This document shows, one piece after another, positions 5,148 through 6,479 of a stretch of DNA of 6,479 nt. This DNA comes from JBAZYZ01 sp964361185 (GTDB lineage: Bacteria; Patescibacteriota; Minisyncoccia; Phycocordibacterales; VMEP01): contig CAYHZS010000043.1 of assembly GCA_964361185.1 (NCBI GenBank), positions 1 to 6,479 on the forward strand, written 5' to 3'. The notes beneath the pieces were generated by a model. It was given only the letters and a program-made list of their open reading frames with translations, was not told the origin of the DNA and made no database searches. Position numbers and translations under genes: made by a program. Within the stretch, counting starts at the first letter, position 1; every line of letters begins with the position of its first letter.

Positions 5148-5402
5148 TTAGATTACTGGTTTACCGAATTTAATCAAATTCTCTTTCTTTTCTCTGCGCC
5201 AACCCTTAACTTGAACTTCACGCCTTCTTGCTTCTATGAGAGTGGAAAAAACCTCAGAATAAACCAATTGAAAACTTTTGTTCCTTTTCGTAAATTCAGC
5301 ACCATCGCCTCTTTTATGTCTATTTATTCTCTTATTCAGATTACTTGCGGTTCCAATATAAAGATGATTCCGGGGATTACGGAGAATATAAAGGAAATAC
5401 AT
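5148..5402 (-). CDS. Small solo GIY-YIG nuclease-domain protein (YhbQ/UvrC-N-like)
   Basis: An 84-residue protein consisting of one GIY-YIG domain. Visible motifs are YIL (5-7) and LYIG (14-17) as the two halves of the name motif, N21-L-x-K-R25 and H29 of the catalytic helix, E57 (metal ligand) in IEARRRE, and KGWRREKKENLI (66-77), the usual end of the small YhbQ/YazA-type proteins. The family cuts DNA in repair or mobile-element contexts; the role of these stand-alone forms is poorly known. The ATG at 5402 starts exactly at the domain (MYFLYILRN). The longer open frame to 5567 would run through the repeat block and the tRNA, so it is rejected. There is no Shine-Dalgarno: seven T directly precede the ATG. 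It lies downstream of tRNA-Pro on the same strand, behind a palindromic repeat block. Confidence 0.9.
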   Translation of the reverse strand: MYFLYILRNPRNHLYIGTASNLNKRINRHKRGDGAEFTKRNKSFQLVYSEVFSTLIEARRREVQVKGWRREKKENLIKFGKPVI

Positions 5403-5433
5403 AAAAAAACAAAGATGAGCTTCGACAAGCTCA
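5403..5433 (-). terminator. Possible terminator after tRNA-Pro
   Basis: On the minus strand the palindrome TGAGCTT-GTCG-AAGCTCA (5433-5416) is followed by TCTTTGTTTTTTT, with seven T at 5409-5403. Seven nt lie between stem and main T-run, which is long for an intrinsic terminator. If it works, the GIY-YIG gene would be poorly transcribed from the tRNA promoter. Confidence 0.35.
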
Positions 5434-5509
5434 GCTCCCTTCGGCAAACTCAATAGGTCGAAGACCCTGATAGAGTCAATAGGTCGAAGACCCTGAGCTT
5501 GCCGAAGGG
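5416..5509. repeat. Composite palindromic repeat block (TTCGACAAGCTCAG type)
   Basis: Three layers are seen. A 7-bp perfect palindrome TGAGCTT-CGAC-AAGCTCA (5416-5433). Inverted arms CCCTTCGGCAAACTCA (5437-5452) and TGAGCTTGCCGAAGGG (5494-5509), matching at 15 of 16. Between them are two direct copies of a 21-bp unit (5450-5470, 5476-5496) containing AGGTCGAAGACCCT, itself a short palindrome. Repeats of this wording are, from memory, frequent in intergenic DNA of uncultured bacteria and behave like REP/MITE elements. The block ends exactly against the 3' end of the tRNA. No transposase is in the window. Confidence 0.85.
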
Positions 5510-5582
5510 TCGGGGCGACACGATTCGAACGTGCGACCACACGACCCCCAGCCGTGTGCTCTACCAACTGAGCTACGCCCCG
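5510..5582 (-). tRNA. tRNA-Pro (anticodon GGG)
   Basis: A complete 73-nt cloverleaf on the minus strand: acceptor CGGGGCG/CGCCCCG, U8 A9, D arm GCTC-AGTTGGTA-GAGC, anticodon stem CACGG/TCGTG (one G/T pair) with loop CTGGGGG, giving GGG at 34-36 and G37, a 5-nt variable region TGGTC, and T arm GCACG-TTCGAAT-CGTGT. The C1-G72 pair and discriminator A73 are the known proline identity elements. The next bases are CCC from the repeat block, so CCA is not encoded and must be added by the nucleotidyltransferase. The anticodon reads CCC and CCU codons. No clear promoter is visible upstream (5583-5660). Confidence 0.95.
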
Positions 5583-5590
5583 CTATTCAT

Positions 5591-5615
5591 GGGACGGAAA
5601 CTACGTTTCCTTCCC
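5591..5615. repeat. 11-bp hairpin upstream of tRNA-Pro
   Basis: GGGACGGAAAC-TAC-GTTTCCTTCCC, one mismatch. It lies 9 nt upstream of the tRNA 5' end and in the long space before recA. Function unknown; it could be an RNA stem, a repeat remnant or a protein site. Confidence 0.55.
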
Positions 5616-5636
5616 AACGATCCTTCCTACCAAGGA

Positions 5637-5674
5637 GTTGCGACGGGTTCTCTTCCAACGCACACCGTCGCAAC
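5637..5674. repeat. 10-bp perfect inverted repeat between tRNA-Pro and recA
   Basis: GTTGCGACGG (5637-5646) and CCGTCGCAAC (5665-5674) with an 18-nt loop. It is about 105 nt before recA. It is neither a Gram-positive (CGAAC-N4-GTTCG) nor an E. coli (CTGT-N8-ACAG) LexA box. No gene is seen in 5583-5778. Confidence 0.55.
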
Positions 5675-5778
5675 GGATTAGAACCTGCTTATCACTACGA
5701 TCCTGCTTCCATTTTTTTCTATTCTCGTTTCCTTCCCTTGTATTCTATCATTTTTTGTGTAAGAATGGGATAAAATCT

Positions 5779-6479
5779 ATGCCAGTTGACGCCAAGCTCC
5801 AAGCTATCCGCCTTGCCATGGATCAGATTGAAAAACAGTATGGCAAGGGCTCCATCATGAAATTGGGCGAAAAAGCAAATGTGAGAGATGCCATCAATGT
5901 AATTGCTACTGGCATATTACCCTTGGATTTGGCACTCGGTGTAGGCGGACTGCCGCGCGGGAGAATCGTCGAAATCTATGGTCCCGAAGCATCGGGAAAA
6001 ACGACGGTGTGCCTCTCAACGATTGCCGAGGCGCAAAAAAACGGCGGCGTTGCCGCATTTATCGACGCAGAACACGCCCTGGATCCGCAATGGGCGGAGA
6101 TACTGGGAATCAAACTGGATGACCTCCTTATTTCCCAACCCGATACCGGTGAGCAGGGGCTGGAGATTGCGGAAACCCTCATCAGAAGCGGCGGCATCGA
6201 TGTGATCGTGATCGACTCAGTCGCAGCCCTCGTACCGCGGGCGGAGATTGAAGGAGAAATGGGAGACAGCATGATGGGCGTACACGCCCGACTCATGTCG
6301 CAGGCCTTAAGAAAATTAACTGCAGTGATTTCTAAATCCAAAACGATTGTCATTTTTACCAATCAGTTGCGCCAGAAAATCGGCGTCATGTTTGGCAATC
6401 CCGAGACCACCACCGGCGGCATGGCACTCAAATTTTATGCCAGTATTCGTATGGACAGTAGAAAAATAGAAAGCCTCAA
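5779..6479 (+). CDS. recA: RecA recombinase, N-terminal part (cut by window end)
   Basis: The first 233 codons of RecA, the ATPase that forms filaments on single-stranded DNA for strand exchange and SOS signalling; about two thirds of a usual 340-360-residue protein. Seen in order: the N-terminal helix (AKLQAIRLAMDQIEKQYGKGSIMKLG), Walker A GPEASGKTT (68-76), catalytic E98 in FIDAEHALDP, Walker B DVIVIDSVAALVP (141-153), loop L1 region EGEMGDSMMGVHARLMSQALRK (158-179), NQLRQKIGVMFGNPETTTGG (195-214) with loop L2, and MALKFYAS. All key residues are present. The ATG at 5779 gives the expected N terminus. There is no proper Shine-Dalgarno; TAAAAT ends 2 nt before the ATG and TTGTAT (5738-5743) lies further up, neither a convincing promoter. 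GC-richer than the central island, as expected of a core gene. Confidence 0.98.
   Translation, partial: MPVDAKLQAIRLAMDQIEKQYGKGSIMKLGEKANVRDAINVIATGILPLDLALGVGGLPRGRIVEIYGPEASGKTTVCLSTIAEAQKNGGVAAFIDAEHALDPQWAEILGIKLDDLLISQPDTGEQGLEIAETLIRSGGIDVIVIDSVAALVPRAEIEGEMGDSMMGVHARLMSQALRKLTAVISKSKTIVIFTNQLRQKIGVMFGNPETTTGGMALKFYASIRMDSRKIESL

Noticed and set aside
5450..5496. Two 21-bp direct repeats as a mini CRISPR array
   Set aside because: Only two copies with a 5-nt spacer, embedded in a larger inverted repeat, and no cas gene nearby.
5403..5567. Extended GIY-YIG reading frame
   Set aside because: The extra 55 residues are translated tRNA and repeat DNA; the domain starts at the ATG at 5402.
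5510..5582. tRNA-Pro as attachment site of an integrated element
   Set aside because: I see no second copy of the tRNA 3' end in the window and no integrase gene.
5521..5773. Plus-strand frames across the tRNA and recA leader
   Set aside because: They read through the tRNA in antisense and through inverted repeats, with no protein-like composition.
5771..5776. TAAAAT as the recA -10 box
   Set aside because: It ends 2 nt before the ATG, which would start transcription inside the gene; no matching -35.

Overview
The window looks like chromosomal DNA of an uncultured bacterium, most probably of the candidate phyla radiation (Patescibacteria, Parcubacteria-like). This is an inference. It rests on a small membrane-anchored nuclease with a Cys-rich tail of a kind I associate with that group, a 73-nt tRNA with no encoded CCA, scarce Shine-Dalgarno sites, -10 boxes only 6-7 nt before several start codons, and a repeat block of the 'TTCGACAAGCTCAG' type that I recall as common in such genomes. 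The beginning (to about 830) and the end (from about 5036) are richer in GC. The stretch between them is clearly AT-rich and has the character of an accessory island.

Layout. (1) 112-777 (+): a membrane-anchored thermonuclease-family protein. (2) 835-3255 (-), read right to left: a three-gene operon of a ribbon-helix-helix/zinc-ribbon protein, an AarF/ABC1/UbiB-family atypical kinase without the usual C-terminal membrane helices, and a polytopic membrane protein with a possible degenerate CPBP (Rce1-like) motif set. (3) 3350-4830 (-), read right to left: a second three-gene operon of an XRE-type repressor, an ImmA/IrrE zinc metallopeptidase with intact HEIGH, and a one-helix membrane protein with a charged helical tail. 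A 45-residue very basic protein (4893-5030, +) diverges from it and has an almost full-length Shine-Dalgarno. A perfect 21-bp inverted repeat lies in the shared promoter region. (4) 5036-5583: a hairpin-rich spacer, a solo GIY-YIG nuclease gene (-), a composite palindromic repeat block, and a tRNA-Pro(GGG) gene (-) whose 3' end touches the repeat. (5) 5583-5778: an intergenic region with two strong inverted repeats. (6) 5779-end (+): the first 233 codons of recA.

How it fits together. The XRE/ImmA pair with its operator looks like the derepression switch known from mobile elements, where a repressor is removed by a metallopeptidase; the membrane protein and the divergent basic protein are the candidate outputs. 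The RHH-Zn/UbiB-like/membrane-protein operon looks like an autoregulated unit: the RHH promoter carries two GTATAC boxes flanking its -10. Hairpins with the same TGCGAA apex lie at both ends of the XRE cassette, and a 9-bp direct repeat brackets the whole AT-rich island. Both may mark insertion boundaries, but they are short and unproven.
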